DNA of 64,000 nucleotides from Petrosia ficiformis (lineage: Eukaryota; Porifera; Demospongiae; Haplosclerida; Petrosiidae): positions 39,288,191 to 39,352,190 of the forward strand of contig OX345636.1 in NCBI GenBank assembly GCA_947044365.1. The letters are read 5' to 3'. The position numbers and the translations under genes were made by a program. Positions 38,985 to 51,259 of this stretch are shown here, in pieces (position 1 is the first letter of the stretch; each line of letters opens with the position of its first letter). The notes under the pieces were generated by a model that saw only the letters and a list, made by a program, of their open reading frames with translations, had not been told where the DNA came from and ran no database searches.

Positions 38985-41900
38985 AACTCATACAGCACTC
39001 TCCTGTTCACGCGCCGGATATCGCAACTGTACATAACAATACACGAAGTTCCAAAGCTATCGACCTGAATCGCATTACATAATAGGAAAGCTAGTGATTG
39101 CGATAGATCAGTATAGATAAATATATGCTCGCCAGAGAACAGAGCTTTCTAGACTTATGTTTCAGTAATATCTATTTTTACACTGACAACTACTATGTGT
39201 TTATGCAGTAAGGATTGGATTCATTATCCATTATTATGACCAAATGATTTTTCACCTTTAAGCTTATTTGAAGTGTTTCAACAGGTGCTCACAATAACTA
39301 CTCTCTTTGACTTTCAATGTTGTCACAATATGTACTTAAATTTCTTTACAATACATGACGTTGGAAAGCTATGGACTGGATTGGTATTACATCACATTAG
39401 ATGTAGGAAAGTTAGTGATTTCAATTATATCTCTAAAGAACAGTATAAATAATACTTGCCAGAGTTTCAGAGCTTTCAGAACTTGTATTTCAGGATTATT
39501 ATACTGACAATTATATAACGTACTATGTGCTTATGGAGTAAGGACAGGATTCATTATCCTACAATTATGACTAAATTATTTCTTCAGCTTTAAGTGTTTC
39601 AAGTGGTGTTCAATCTAATGCAATAACTACTCTATTTGACTTTCAATGTTGTCACAATATGTATCTAAATTTCTTTACAATACATGAAGTTGGAAAGCTA
39701 TGGACCGGATTGGTATTACATCACATTAGATATAGTGAAGTTAGTGATTTCAATTATATGTATAAGAGCAGTATAAATAAATACTTGCCAGAGTTTGAGA
39801 GCTTTTAGAACTTGTATTTCAGGATTATTATGCTGACAATTATATAACATAATGTATGCTTATGGAGTAAGGACTGGATTCATTATCCATTACTATGACC
39901 AAATTATTTTTTCAAATTTAAGCTTATTTGAAGTGTTTTAAGTGGTGTACAATCTAATAAAATAACTACTCTCTTTGACTTTCAATGTTGTCACAATATG
40001 TATTTACAATACATGAAGTTGAAAAGCTATGGACCGGACTGGTATTACATCACATTAGATATAGGAAGTTAGTGATTTTAATTATATCTATAAAGAACAG
40101 TATAAATAAATACTTACCAGAGTTTCAGAGCTTTCAGAACTTGTATTTCAATAATAACTATTATTATACTGACAATTATATAACATACTATGTGCTTATG
40201 GAGTAACGACCGGATTCATTATCCATCAATTATGACCAAATTATTTTTTCACCTTTAAGGTTTTTTGAAGTGTTTCAACAGGTGTTCAATCTAATACAAT
40301 AACTACTCTCTTTGACTTTCAATGTTGTCACAATATGTACTTAAATTTCTTTACAATAAACGAAGTTGGAAAGATATGTGGAACGGATTTGTATTACATA
40401 TAAGAAAGATAGTGTTTGCAATTATATAAATAAATACTTGGCAGAGTTCCAGAGATGTTGACATTTGTATTCCAATTATAGCTATTATTATTATTATAAC
40501 ACATTTGTACTTGTGGAATAAAAACCAGATTCATTATTATGGCCCGCAGGGCCATCCCTATGATTGCTTTCCCACGGGTTCGATGTATGTTTATATATAT
40601 ATATATATATTTTTTCTTGTGTCCACTTACGCGAGTATGCGTTGTATACGTAGTTAAGCATCTTCCCGGGGGCTTGGTCAATTAATGGGCGTGGCGCGTA
40701 AAAGAACGCGCGATCATTGATCAAGCTCTACACAGCAGCAGAAAGAAATCTGTGTAGCTTATGTAGAAACTGGAACTAATAGCTAGCTATTCTGCCTGAA
40801 ATATATTCCTAAAGTTCTACAAGGTCCTTTGAAAGGTCAGGAGAGTAGATAATCAAAATAATAAGCTGTTGTCTTTCATGCTTGATAAAGTCAGCCATGA
40901 TTACCGAATGCTGGACACCACAAAGCAGTCATAGAGATATGTTTATCTTTACTTAAATTTGTAAAGCAATCATAGGGATGTTTTTTTTCTCTATATACAC
41001 TTGTCTATCTGCTATGAGTAAGTTATTTTTGTCGTGTTTAAATGGTGTGTTTCAAGTGGTGATCAATCTGATACAATAACTATTGGTTCAATGTTGTCAC
41101 AATATCTGTACTTAAATTTTTTGAAGTTGGAAAGCTATTGACCAGATTTGTATTACATCACGTTAGATATAGGAAAGTTAGTAATTTCAATAATTATTTG
41201 TTATGACCTGTATAGATAAATACTTGACAAAGTTTCAGAGTTTCCTAGACTTGTATTTCAGCAATAACTATTATTATACTGTTTATTATATATAACGTAT
41301 ATATGTACATGTACTTATGGAAGTAAGGAGCAGATTCATTATCTATAAATTATGAGTAAATTATATAAACTTATTTGAAGTGTTTCAACAGGTGTTCAAT
41401 CAAATACAATAACCTACTCCTTAACTATCTGTACTTAGATGTCTGTAGAATTCATGAAGTTGGAAACCTATGGACCGGAAGCATAATACAACACACTAGA
41501 TATAGGAAAGTTAGTGATTACCTTTATATGTATAGTGATCACTACAGGTAAATGTACTTTCCAGAAATACAAAGTTGTCGAGATTTGTATTTCGATATAA
41601 CTATATGATTAGAGACAATTATGTAACAGATAGTAATCGGGGACCAGATTCTATTGTAAATATTTCTTTCTCGTATTTTAATTTATTTGAAGTGTTTCAA
41701 GTGCTTTTTAATATATTGTACTAGCTACTCTCTCTGACTTTCAATGTGGTCAATATCTTAAATTTCTCTTGCACATAAACTGAAAATCTGCAGACTGTAT
41801 TGACATTATATCACATTAGATATACCAAAGTTAGTATATTGGAATGGTATGTACTTGTGACAGGTTCAGTGATGTCTATGCTAAAAGTGAAAAAGAGTAG

Positions 41901-44335
41901 CATGGTATTATAAAATTTATACTGGTGAAAAACCATCTCTAAACCAATTTATGAAAAAGAAAACTGAAAATGAATCTACTAGACACAACATTACATAATC
42001 ATCATCAATATAATAATAGAGTTATATTATAATAAAAATGCAGTGTTTTACTTTTCCTTTTACTTAGAGTACGCATTTATCATTTCCTAGAGATATTAAT
42101 TTTGGTTTCACTGCTGTTCTTCATTTCATTGTACCTCTTAATTTCCAATATTATCTATGTATCTCAAACTTGTAAAGGGAAAATGAGTTTAATATAGCAG
42201 TAGTTATTAATAGCACTGGCAATCTTCAATTTCAATACTAGAGTGCTCCTGACTGTAAAGGAATACAGAAACATGATTACAGCTAAAAGTACACCATTCA
42301 CATTCTAACTATTAGCATAATAATTATCTCTAAAATAATTATGGTCCATATATAGGAATTTCATTTTCCTTTTACAAATTTGAGATACTTATATACTATT
42401 GGAAATTAAGAGGTACAATGAAATGAAGAACAGCAGTGAAACCAAAGTTAATATCAGTGAAAAATTGTATGGTCTAAAATAAAAGAAAAGTAAAATACAC
42501 AAAATTATTATTAATTTTTACTAAAAGTATCATGGTATTATAAGATTTATACTGATGAAAAAAAAATCTCTAAACGAATTTACGAAATGGAATACATGGA
42601 ATGATTGAAAACGAATCTACTATATAGACAGAATGTTATACAAGCATAATCAATATAATTATAATACCGATACGTACATTATAATATAACTGTAAACATT
42701 TGAATCTGGTTCTTACTCAATAAATACATTGTGCATGTTATATAATCATCAGTAATACTAATAGTCATAAATGTAGAAACTCTTTATCTATATACTGATC
42801 TATATACATATAATTGAAATCATTAACTTTCCTATATCTAATGTGATGTATTAACAATTCGGCAAATACATTTCAGCCTTCATGTATTCTAAAGTTGGTG
42901 AAGTACAACATTAGATGTCAAAAATAGTAGTTATTGTATCAGATTGATCACCGCTTGAAACAATTTAAATTAAATTAAAAACAACAAAACAAAATTACTC
43001 ATGAGTGATGGATAATGAATCTGGTCCTTAATCCATAAGTACACTATGTGTTATATAATTACCAGTAATAATAATGGTAATATAAATGTAGAAATTATGG
43101 CAAGTATTTATCTATACTGTTCTTTATACGTATAATTGAAATCACTAACTTTCCTATATCTAATGTGAAGCAATACCAATCCGGTCCATAGCTTTCCAAC
43201 TTCATGTAATTTAATGATATTTAAATACAGATTGCGACAATATTGAAAGTCAATAAGAGTAGTTATTGTATTCGATTGAACACCTATTGAAACACTTCAA
43301 ATAATCTTAAAGGCGAAAAAATAATTTACACATAATGAATGGATATTAAATCCATTCCTTATTCCATAATTACATAATACATTATTTAATTATTAGTATA
43401 ATAATACTTATTACTGAAATACAAGTCATGAAAATTCTGAAATTCTTGAAGGTATTTATTTATACTTTTCATTATACACATAATTAAAATCACTAACTTT
43501 CCTATATCAAATATGTAATGCCAATCTGGTCAATAGATTCCAATTTCCTCAATACTAAAAAGAAAGAAAGTAGAGATTGTGAGAATTAAAGGAGTAGTTA
43601 TTGTATTGGATTAAACACATATTGACAACAATAACCTTACAGGTGAAAAAATAATTTAGTCATAATGAATCCGGTCCTTACTCCTCCATAAGCACATAGT
43701 ACATTTTATAATTGTCAGTATAATAATAGTTGTTACTGAAATACAAGTTCTGAAAGCTCTGAAACTCTGGCAAGTATTTATTTATACTGTTCTTTATACA
43801 TGTAATTGAAATCACTAACTCTCCTATATCTAATGTGATGTAATACCAATTATTGTAAAGCATAGATTCTGATGACATTGAAGGAGTAGTTATTGTATTA
43901 GATTGGACACCTATTGAAACACTTCCAAATAAGCTTAATTAAAGATGACTAATATAATTTACTCATAAAGAATGGAAAACAAACCCAGTTCTTATTTTAT
44001 AATTACACTATGTGTTATATTATTACAAGTAATAATAGTGTTAATATATATGTAGAAATTCTGGCAATTATTTATCTATACTGTTCATTATACGTATAAT
44101 TGAAATCACTAATTTTCCTATATCATATGTGAAATAATACCAATCCAGTCCATAGCTTTCCAATTTCAATTACCTTAAAGTAATTTAAGCACAGATTGTG
44201 ATGACATTAAAGGTGTAGTTATTGTATTAGATTGAACACTTATTGAAACACTTCCAAATAAGCTTAAAGATGACTAATATAATTTACTCACAAGTGATGG
44301 TAATGAATTACTATGTAATTAGCAGTATAATAATG
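38985..44335. mobile_element. Foldback-like element: inverted arrays of ~330-bp tandem repeats
   Basis: The left arm has direct repeats of a unit containing GACTTTCAATGTTGTCACAATATGTA, GAAGTTGGAAAGCTATGGACCGGATTGGTATTACATCAC and CAGAGCTTTCAGAACTTGTATTTCA. Anchors fall at about 39309, 39639, 39979, 40315, 41085, 41410 and 41737, a period of 325-340 bp (the long gap is an R1 insertion). The right arm, ~42800-44335, has the same unit reversed, with CCATAGCTTTCCAACTTC anchors near 43180 and 44150 and decayed copies between. The centre, near 42273, is flanked by inverted ~90-bp arms (42091-42180 and 42367-42456). Tandemly repeated inverted arms are typical of foldback (FB/Galileo-type) transposons. 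No transposase was found. Confidence 0.7.
40540..40980 (+). repeat. Dispersed repeat R1 inserted in the array, exact 18-bp inverted ends
   Basis: CATCCCTATGATTGCTTT at 40553-40570 and its exact reverse complement at 40963-40980 bound a ~430-bp non-coding segment containing TTGTATACGTAGTTA and CAGCCATGATTACCGAATG. It interrupts one unit of the 330-bp array and is therefore younger than the array. MITE-like. Confidence 0.7.
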
Positions 44336-44344
44336 GATATTACT

Positions 44345-44495
44345 GAAATACAGGGTTATAAAGAAGTGGTTTGTTTACTTTTAGGTACTACGTTAACTTC
44401 CCAAACTTGTTCGCATGCTTTTTGGGTTTTGATGTCCCTACATCTTTCTCCATTTTTATTGAAAATCTTTTTATTATTCTTGTAGCTATTAGAAA
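44345..44495 (+). repeat. Half copy of foldback MITE family M1
   Basis: Has CTTCCCAAACTTGTTCGCATGCTTTTTGGGTTTTGATGTCCCTACATC and the TTTTTATTATTCTTG end, as in the right arm of the complete element at 58296-58587. Confidence 0.55.
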
Positions 44496-44849
44496 TATTG
44501 CATATGATCCAATCCTTCTTTATTTGAAGAAGACAGTATCACTGAGCTTAATGCAGTACATTGGCAATGTGTTCTCCAGGCAGATATGCGACATTAAGAT
44601 TTAACATATATTATATGGTTTTATACCCCTCAAAATAAATGAAATTGTATTAGGCACTGTAGTATACCAGTTATGTGCACATTCACAAGGAAATTCTCAG
44701 ATTGAAAATCCAAATACCATTGCATCTGCAGATTCCACATCTCTTCTCACAACCTATGCTTATGAGTATTTGTGTTTGATCTATCCCCTACCCTATTGTA
44801 CTGCAGATGCAGAAATGGATACATGTTAATTGAATTATTAAAGTGATCC

Positions 44850-45090
44850 TAGCAGGTTCACTTAAAGTTAGGGGGGCTAAGCCCACCCAATTACAAAGTT
44901 TGGGGGGCTTCAGCCCCCACAGCTCCCCACCCCCTTTCCTACACCTATGATTTTGCATCTAAAATTTGGACATAGAAGATTGCGCACTCAGTAGGCCTAA
45001 ATTAAGCGGCCACACCCCTCATGAATAATTAACAAGCTAAAAATTTTCGCGTCGGGTTCGCAAAATTTCTAGACCGGCCTCTGCCCTAAT
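44850..45090. repeat. Dispersed repeat R4, copy 1
   Basis: A G/C-rich head (GGGGGGCTAAGCCCACCC...GGGGGGCTTCAGCCCCC) precedes CGGCCACACCCCTCATGAATAATTAA and ends near AGACCGGCCTCTGCCC. The second half recurs at 45950-46090. Confidence 0.5.
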
Positions 45091-45849
45091 TATCTTATCT
45101 GAGCTCAATATACCAGTGTCAGCTCGTATGATATAAAAATCTAAAATTAACTGATTAAAAATTGTGATACTGGAGTAGTTTCCCTATAATAATACAAGGG
45201 TGTATAGTGAAGTGAGTTAACAATTTAGGAGGAGGGGGGTGGATTGAAGAAGTAAAGATGCACGCAGTAGTATGTTACACCATTTAGGGATGTAACAAAC
45301 AGCTATATGACATCACTATGATATCATACATTACTGTTCTATCACGTATGTAAATATAATGGAGATAATACTGTGGGTAATTGTGGTTTTATAGGTAATA
45401 CAGGTAATAGCTTTATTGTAGGAAAAACAGTAATAGCGTATTAATAATTATTGTTGGTATAATAGTTGTATTGAAGGTAACAGGGTATTGTAGCTATCTT
45501 TTACACTGCAAGAGATGAGTGTAGCTACTATACATGGATACCGTCCTTATTCCAGATGGGGTAATTAGTTAGATTCCTATCACCGCAATCCAAATTCAAT
45601 GATTCATATTGTATTATACATGCAAATTTTAATCTCTGGTATGGAACAACCAACAGAAATTGATCAAGCATTGCAAGGAAGGGTACAGTTTCACACCACA
45701 ATCTATTTGATGTATAATGTTGTAAATCCTTGTTCACGATCAACCTTAGGAATTACTTAACGATTGAAATATACTGCAAGTCATTTACAAAAACATATAT
45801 ACCAGTGAAAGAAAAAAAACCCAAAATATGAATTTCATTCCCAAATCTA

Positions 45850-46090
45850 TAGTGTCTCTCAGGGGTGGATCCAGGTGGGGGTGGTCATGGGGAGCAGCTG
45901 ACTCCCCTTTAGCCCTTGACTCAGTGTGGTATTAATAACTCACAAAATGATTAATTAATCAATAAATCGCAACCACAGCCTTCATGAATATAATTAAAAG
46001 CCGGAAAAATTTTCTTTGTGCTTTGTGTTCTGACAATTAAGCACCTCCCAGTTTAAAAAATCTGGATATGATCCTGTCTCTGGTACCTTT
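45850..46090. repeat. Dispersed repeat R4, copy 2
   Basis: Matches 44850-45090 over CGCAACCACAGCCTTCATGAATATAATTAA and the downstream GGAAAAATTTTC region, with a similar G-rich head. Confidence 0.45.
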
Positions 46091-46699
46091 TTGAATATGC
46101 ATGAAATTGTAACCTGAATAAATGAGTAACTGAATATAAGCTGAAATAAACAATTATAATGAAGGGAATTAATCCAATCCAAAAACAGAGACAAATAAGA
46201 AGTTCCCTTTGCACCCTGTTTAGGAGAAAGCTGGTACTTTGTGATCTAGTTGAGTATGTCCTTTTCTGAGGACCAGGTTGAATCAGTCATCGATAGAGTG
46301 TTAGATGTGACATCTATAAGACAATATTCATCTTTGTTAAAAAAATTAATGTACAATGGAGCGTCACTCGCAGGTAGGTATACAGTGTTAGATGTGAGTG
46401 AATTTTAGGATTATGGATTATGGTGATCCAACTAACAGAGAGAATCTGAGAGATGTTTTGTATACATGTATTTTTGGTCTGTGTGGAGTTACAGTGTTTA
46501 ACTTACTTTTGACAGCCTAATTATAAAAAAAACATTCTCTTTCATTTATGGACCATATCAAAATACCAAGTAAGATAGAAGACTAAGTTAATTAGTATGA
46601 ATAACCTGCAGTTATGCCACTTTTAGGAAGTGATGTAACAGTCACAGGTAGAGTGTTAGATGTGACATTTACAAAAAGACAATACACCGCAAAAATAGA

Positions 46700-46885
46700 C
46701 TTGTTAAAATAACAAATGTATTGGTTAGTACAGTTGCAAGGATGTAAATTATGATTTAATTGGTCATACAGTTTGTCATGATAAAACGTACTTGTACTAT
46801 AAACAAATATCTCACATAAGATGTACAAAGAAGGTTTGGAAACCTAAAATGAAATGTTATTCTGCTTATTTGTGTATATAATTGA
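46700..46885. repeat. Dispersed repeat R3, copy 2
   Basis: TTAAAATAACAAATGTATTGGTTAGTACAGTTGCAAGGAT to TTCTGCTTATTTGTGTATAT, as at 14085-14245. A short direct repeat, TAGAGTGTTAGATGTGACAT, occurs at 46293 and upstream of this copy at ~46650. Confidence 0.5.
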
Positions 46886-47059
46886 TGGTATAAGGATAAT
46901 TACAAATTTACAATTATTTTGATTATAATTACATGTATTTAATTAACCATGCAGTCATACTAACATACATGGCCAATTAAATTATAATTTCCACTATTCC
47001 TTGCAATTATAATCCAATAATTGCAATTTAAATTTATCTTATACTGTCTATTAGATATA

Positions 47060-47193
47060 CAAAAAGCAAAGTACTTGGTATAAGTAAAATACAAAGGGCT
47101 GTACTTTGTTTGTATGTTTGTTTAATTTTGGGTCCAACACCCCTACATCTTCTTCCAATTTTATTGAAAATGTTTTTATTATTCTTGTAATAA
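47060..47193 (+). repeat. Shortened copy of foldback MITE family M1
   Basis: GTTTAATTTTGGGTCC, CCCCTACATCTTCTTCC and GAAAATGTTTTTATTATTCTTGTA match the right arm of the 58296-58587 element, with the middle deleted. Confidence 0.5.
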
Positions 47194-47274
47194 ATATTGT
47201 TATATTATATTTATTTTAAAAATATAATTCTAATTATGTTTATGTTTACCAGAGTTTCTGCATCATTCATTAAT

Positions 47275-47600
47275 GTAGAACGTGGATCGCGAGTTGCCGC
47301 GAAGTGTTTCGCACAATTATGATGTTTAACGCGCATGCGTAAGTTTTAACACCCACATAATTAAATGGATGACTTTCTCCTGTCACACCGTATCGTAGCC
47401 AGCCCCTCCCGTTTCCGCTAGGGGCTAGCTACGCGAGACTAATTTAATCCTAGACAAAGCCTGAGGAACTTCGTTTTGATTGGCCACGCACAGATTCTTG
47501 CGGAAGCCACAGTTTTGTGACGAGAGTCTCAAACGTTTCAGTCCCTGTAACGCGGACGTCGGCGACGTGAGACTAATAATTAACCGCATGTGATCTGCGA
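47275..47600. repeat. CpG-rich patch containing repeat R5
   Basis: Unusually rich in CG for this window. 47490-47580 matches 967-1050 on the other strand, so it is repeat DNA rather than a promoter island. The ends carry inverted GAGACTAAT motifs (near 47454 and 47570). Confidence 0.5.
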
Positions 47601-47776
47601 AATTTGACCTAATTAATTTTCATAATTTTCATAATTAAATTAATTGATTTTAGGTTATAACACCATATCTAGGTAATTTGACTCCTAAGCTGCTGGATTT
47701 GAACAGTCAATAGACTCTGAAAGTTTGTTGCATGCTGAAGTAGAGCATCACAAAATGTGAGTATACAGTAATATAT

Positions 47777-47999
47777 ATAGTATGCTAATAGGTCCTATAT
47801 AGAAAATATGAGTTTGTGTCCGAGGATGTGATGTAGCCCGGCCCTGGGAGGGCTATATCATTCGAGGACACAAAACAAGGGTCCTATATTCAGTATATAG
47901 GACCTATTAGCATACTATGTACAATATATTATATGATGGTGACATCTGCCTAGTGTGCACATGGAACTCACCACATCAAAGGGATGATGTCACCATCAT
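47777..47999. repeat. Nested foldback hairpins
   Basis: Outer arms TAGTATGCTAATAGGTCC (47777-47800) pair with 47895-47918. Inside, TTTGTGTCC pairs with GGACACAAA around a GTAGCCC/GGGCTA stem. A second hairpin follows at once: ATGATGGTGACATC (47933-47946) pairs with 47986-47999. Confidence 0.85.
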
Positions 48000-48000
48000 A

Positions 48001-48045
<45 letters not shown>
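48001..48045. repeat. (TA)n microsatellite
   Basis: A long alternating TA tract directly after the hairpins. Confidence 0.9.
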
Positions 48046-49204
48046 ATATAAATGTTTATAGCATGGTCAAAATTAAAATTAAGTTAAGTTATGCACGCTA
48101 TGACCGCTTGTGCAATATCAGAGTTATCACCTCAGGCTTGGTTATTATAATAAACCTGATATGGAGAGGCTAGGCATAATTATACATATAATTATTATGT
48201 ATTTCTTTTGGGTGAACTCCGTGATGATGAATGTTGCAGCAAATACAATCTTTTTATCATCATTAAAATGTTTGTATAATGTGCTATTAGAAAACACAAT
48301 TAGTGTAAATTACAGGCCATTGGGAATGAATTCTGGAATGTTCCACGTTTAATGTGAATTGGCCTGGAATTATGACTTGGAAACCAATGCTATCAAATGA
48401 TGAGAATTAAATTGCGTGTTGCCTTGGAATTGTACAATTCCAAAGCAATTCTTTATATGAGATAAAGATTTAACAGTGCTGACAGCTTTTGTTTAAACAT
48501 TTACTTATTAAGTTTTATTATTATCATTGAATGTTGAATTCTGTTTGGGTTGAAATAGTTAATTATTCTTGCTCTAATGTGGAATAGAATTACATGGAAT
48601 TGTAGTGGAATTGTAGTGGAATTGTAGTGGAATGGTACAGAATTGCATGGAATTGTAGTGGAACTACCTGCAATGATTGGAATGGATCTGAATTCTAATG
48701 GGATGGAATTAGAATCTCCTTAAACTAAAATTAAATTACTAGAACTGAATTGAAGCATTTGTAACGTGAATCTGAATTGAATCAATTCCAATCCCTGCAT
48801 TAAACAACAGTAAAAGTACGAACTTTTGAACACCTCAATTCAGCAGTAATAGTGCATGTGAATGGCATATTGTATATAATTTAGGTAACCAACTGTTTGG
48901 TTGAAATAACTAAAATGTACTGATATATACAAGTATCACCATGTACTATATATTTTACTGTGTACTGTAGCTATTTCTGGCATTTGCCAGGCATACATAT
49001 AACATACAATATGTGGGTTCAGTATAACTAATAAATCACATTCCAGTATCCTTATATCACATAAACTAAACCCTTACCATGCATGCGCATAGAACACACA
49101 TTAGTCATTTTGCATCAAGCATAGCATGCAATAAACATTGATTTTCCTGCAAAACAATTTTCAGTATACTGCATACCACAAAAATTAATAAATAAATAAA
49201 TATA

Positions 49205-49370
49205 TATATAATATTGGTTAGTACAGTTGCAAATTATGGTGATTCATGTACCAATTACAATCAATTATCATGCCTTATACATCATATTTGATGCACAATG
49301 ATGGTTTGGAAATCTACAATAATTTAATTAAAATATTGATTCTGCTTCTTTGTATATCTATTAGACAGGT
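49205..49370. repeat. Dispersed repeat R3, copy 3
   Basis: ATTGGTTAGTACAGTTGCAA and GATTCTGCTTCTTTGTATAT match the R3 copies at 14085 and 46700. Confidence 0.45.
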
Positions 49371-49606
49371 TAAACAAATTAAAATTACAATTATTGGATT
49401 ATAAATAGTACAAGTACATGTATGTCACCATGTAATGTTAACAATCTACACAACAAATTAAATTAGTTATTTTAACAATTCTATTTTTGCAATGAGCTAT
49501 AGTGGACTAATATGCATGTAGAACTACATAATATCTCCAGGTTGTATCTTTTACAGTATGTCATTATGAAAGGTTTACCATGCATTCCCATGTTCAATGT
49601 TTATAT

Positions 49607-50430
49607 GGATAAAAAAGTATCCTTATGATTGTTTTCAGCATTGTGTGGTGTCTGGGCATTCAGTAAGTTATGGCTGACATTATCATGTCTGAAACATAAC
49701 ACTCCATTATAGTTATTATTTTGATTTACCAAGTCTTTTTACTTTTAAAGGTTGGTGTATAGGTTTAGGAATATATTTCAGCAACTAGGCTTAATAATGT
49801 TCTATTATTATTATTATTATTATTATTAGTATTATAATTAGTATAATTATTTGATTCTTCATTATTTGTCTATCTACTAATGTCTATTATTATAATTGTA
49901 AATGTATCCACATGTACAGGGATAAACATACATGTACATGCACATTAGTGTTGTTTTAGTAAACTATAACTATAGCTAAAATAATAAGGCATTGAGTGGG
50001 CGTATCAAAAGGAACTGCCAGTGCTACAAATATGGTGGTTTTAGCTATATATATTATGGTGGTTTTAATTATATCCCTGTGGTTTCTTAATGCAAACCAA
50101 AATGAGAACTAATTAGTTTATATAGTGTGGTGAAGCTAGAACACTCACTCAACATATCTAGTTGGGCTGTATCTGATTTACAGTAACCTCACCTTCATAC
50201 CTATGGCTCTTAGGGTTGGGTGCTGTAAATCACATACAGTCCACTTAGAGGTGTTATAACTATACTTGTAGAACTTTAGGAATATATTTCAGCAACTACA
50301 GCATCTTAGTTCCAGTTTCTATATACACAAAGTCAAGCATCTTAATTCTTCCTGCTGCTCGAGTGCATGTTCTATTGCCCACCACACGGTTATGGCCATT
50401 TATTGGAATGATGCAACTTCCTTAATCTTT
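49607..50430 (-). repeat. Dispersed repeat R1 split by an insertion
   Basis: Left part at 49607-49790 (TATCCTTATGATTGTTTTC...GTGGTGTC...TTCAGTAAGTTATGGCTGAC), right part at 50265-50430 (TAGAACTTTAGGAATATATTTC...TTCTATTGCCCACCAC). TTTAGGAATATATTTCAGCAACT is present on both sides of the interruption (~49766 and ~50278), as if duplicated when ~490 bp was inserted. Confidence 0.5.
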
Positions 50431-51059
50431 TGAGTTTTATAAAGTTGTAATTTTAAAAATTTCTGATCAGAAAGGAAGTACAAACTACTTAATGTAATAC
50501 TAATTTCACTGGATGTTGGATTACCACACCCCTAATTACTGTTGTGAAGGTATACCAATGTGGTGGTGACATGTCGGTATTCTATTATCAAAAATGCCCG
50601 CATATTGCTGGATGTGGTCTGGCGGCACTTTGATTCAAGTGCTGCCCTTTGAAGTTACTTTGAAATAAGCTTGGGGCACTTTAAAAAAAGCGTATTGTAT
50701 AGAATAGCGTTATGATGTATGTGTAATGTATATACTTGCATTCTAGTGAGAGCGAAAGGGATGTTGGGAGAATAAAATTAATTAAAAGCAGCATTTGCTT
50801 GCACACTTTAGTGACGCTGTGCTTGCAATACTTGGTAAGCAAAGTTGAGATGACTGTTAGATTAGTAGGTCCAGAAAGTTGCAAAGAACATGCATTCAGC
50901 TGTAGTGAAAACTCTGATGTGATGCTAAGCCACACCTCTCACTAATTATGCTTGATCAAGTAGGGTGTGGTTATATTAATTTCGAATAAGTCTCTGGTAC
51001 AAAAGTATAATGGTTAACTACATATAAAATGCATGTGTTATTGTAAATATATATATATA

Positions 51060-51095
51060 CATTAAACTCTGTGGAAACCAATCATAGGGATGGTA
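51060..51095. repeat. R1 terminal fragment ~100 bp before the gene 2 start
   Basis: CTCTGTGGAAACCAATCATAGGGATGG is one end of the R1 family. It lies in the presumed promoter or 5'UTR region of gene 2. Confidence 0.5.
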
Positions 51096-51186
51096 ATCAT
51101 TATATATAGCATTCTGAAATGTTACTCATGCAAAACATCTGTCACATTTCCCATCTCTTGTTATTTATATACTACTCCTAACTCAG

Positions 51187-51259
51187 ATGCAGTTGAAGTG
51201 TGTTTTCATTTTTCTTACGCTCTCATTGCTTCTTGGAGTACTCACAGTTTTAGCTCAAG
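51187..51259 (+). CDS. Signal peptide exon of gene 2
   Basis: 24 codons plus one base: a short basic N-terminus, a long Leu/Val/Phe core, and LAQG at the end. The donor is GTTAGT, phase 1. No in-frame upstream ATG is needed, and upstream DNA is AT-rich and non-coding. Confidence 0.8.

Noticed and set aside
47275..47600. CpG-rich patch as a promoter island
   Set aside because: Part of it is repeated at 967-1050 in reverse orientation and no gene starts nearby, so repeat DNA is the simpler reading.
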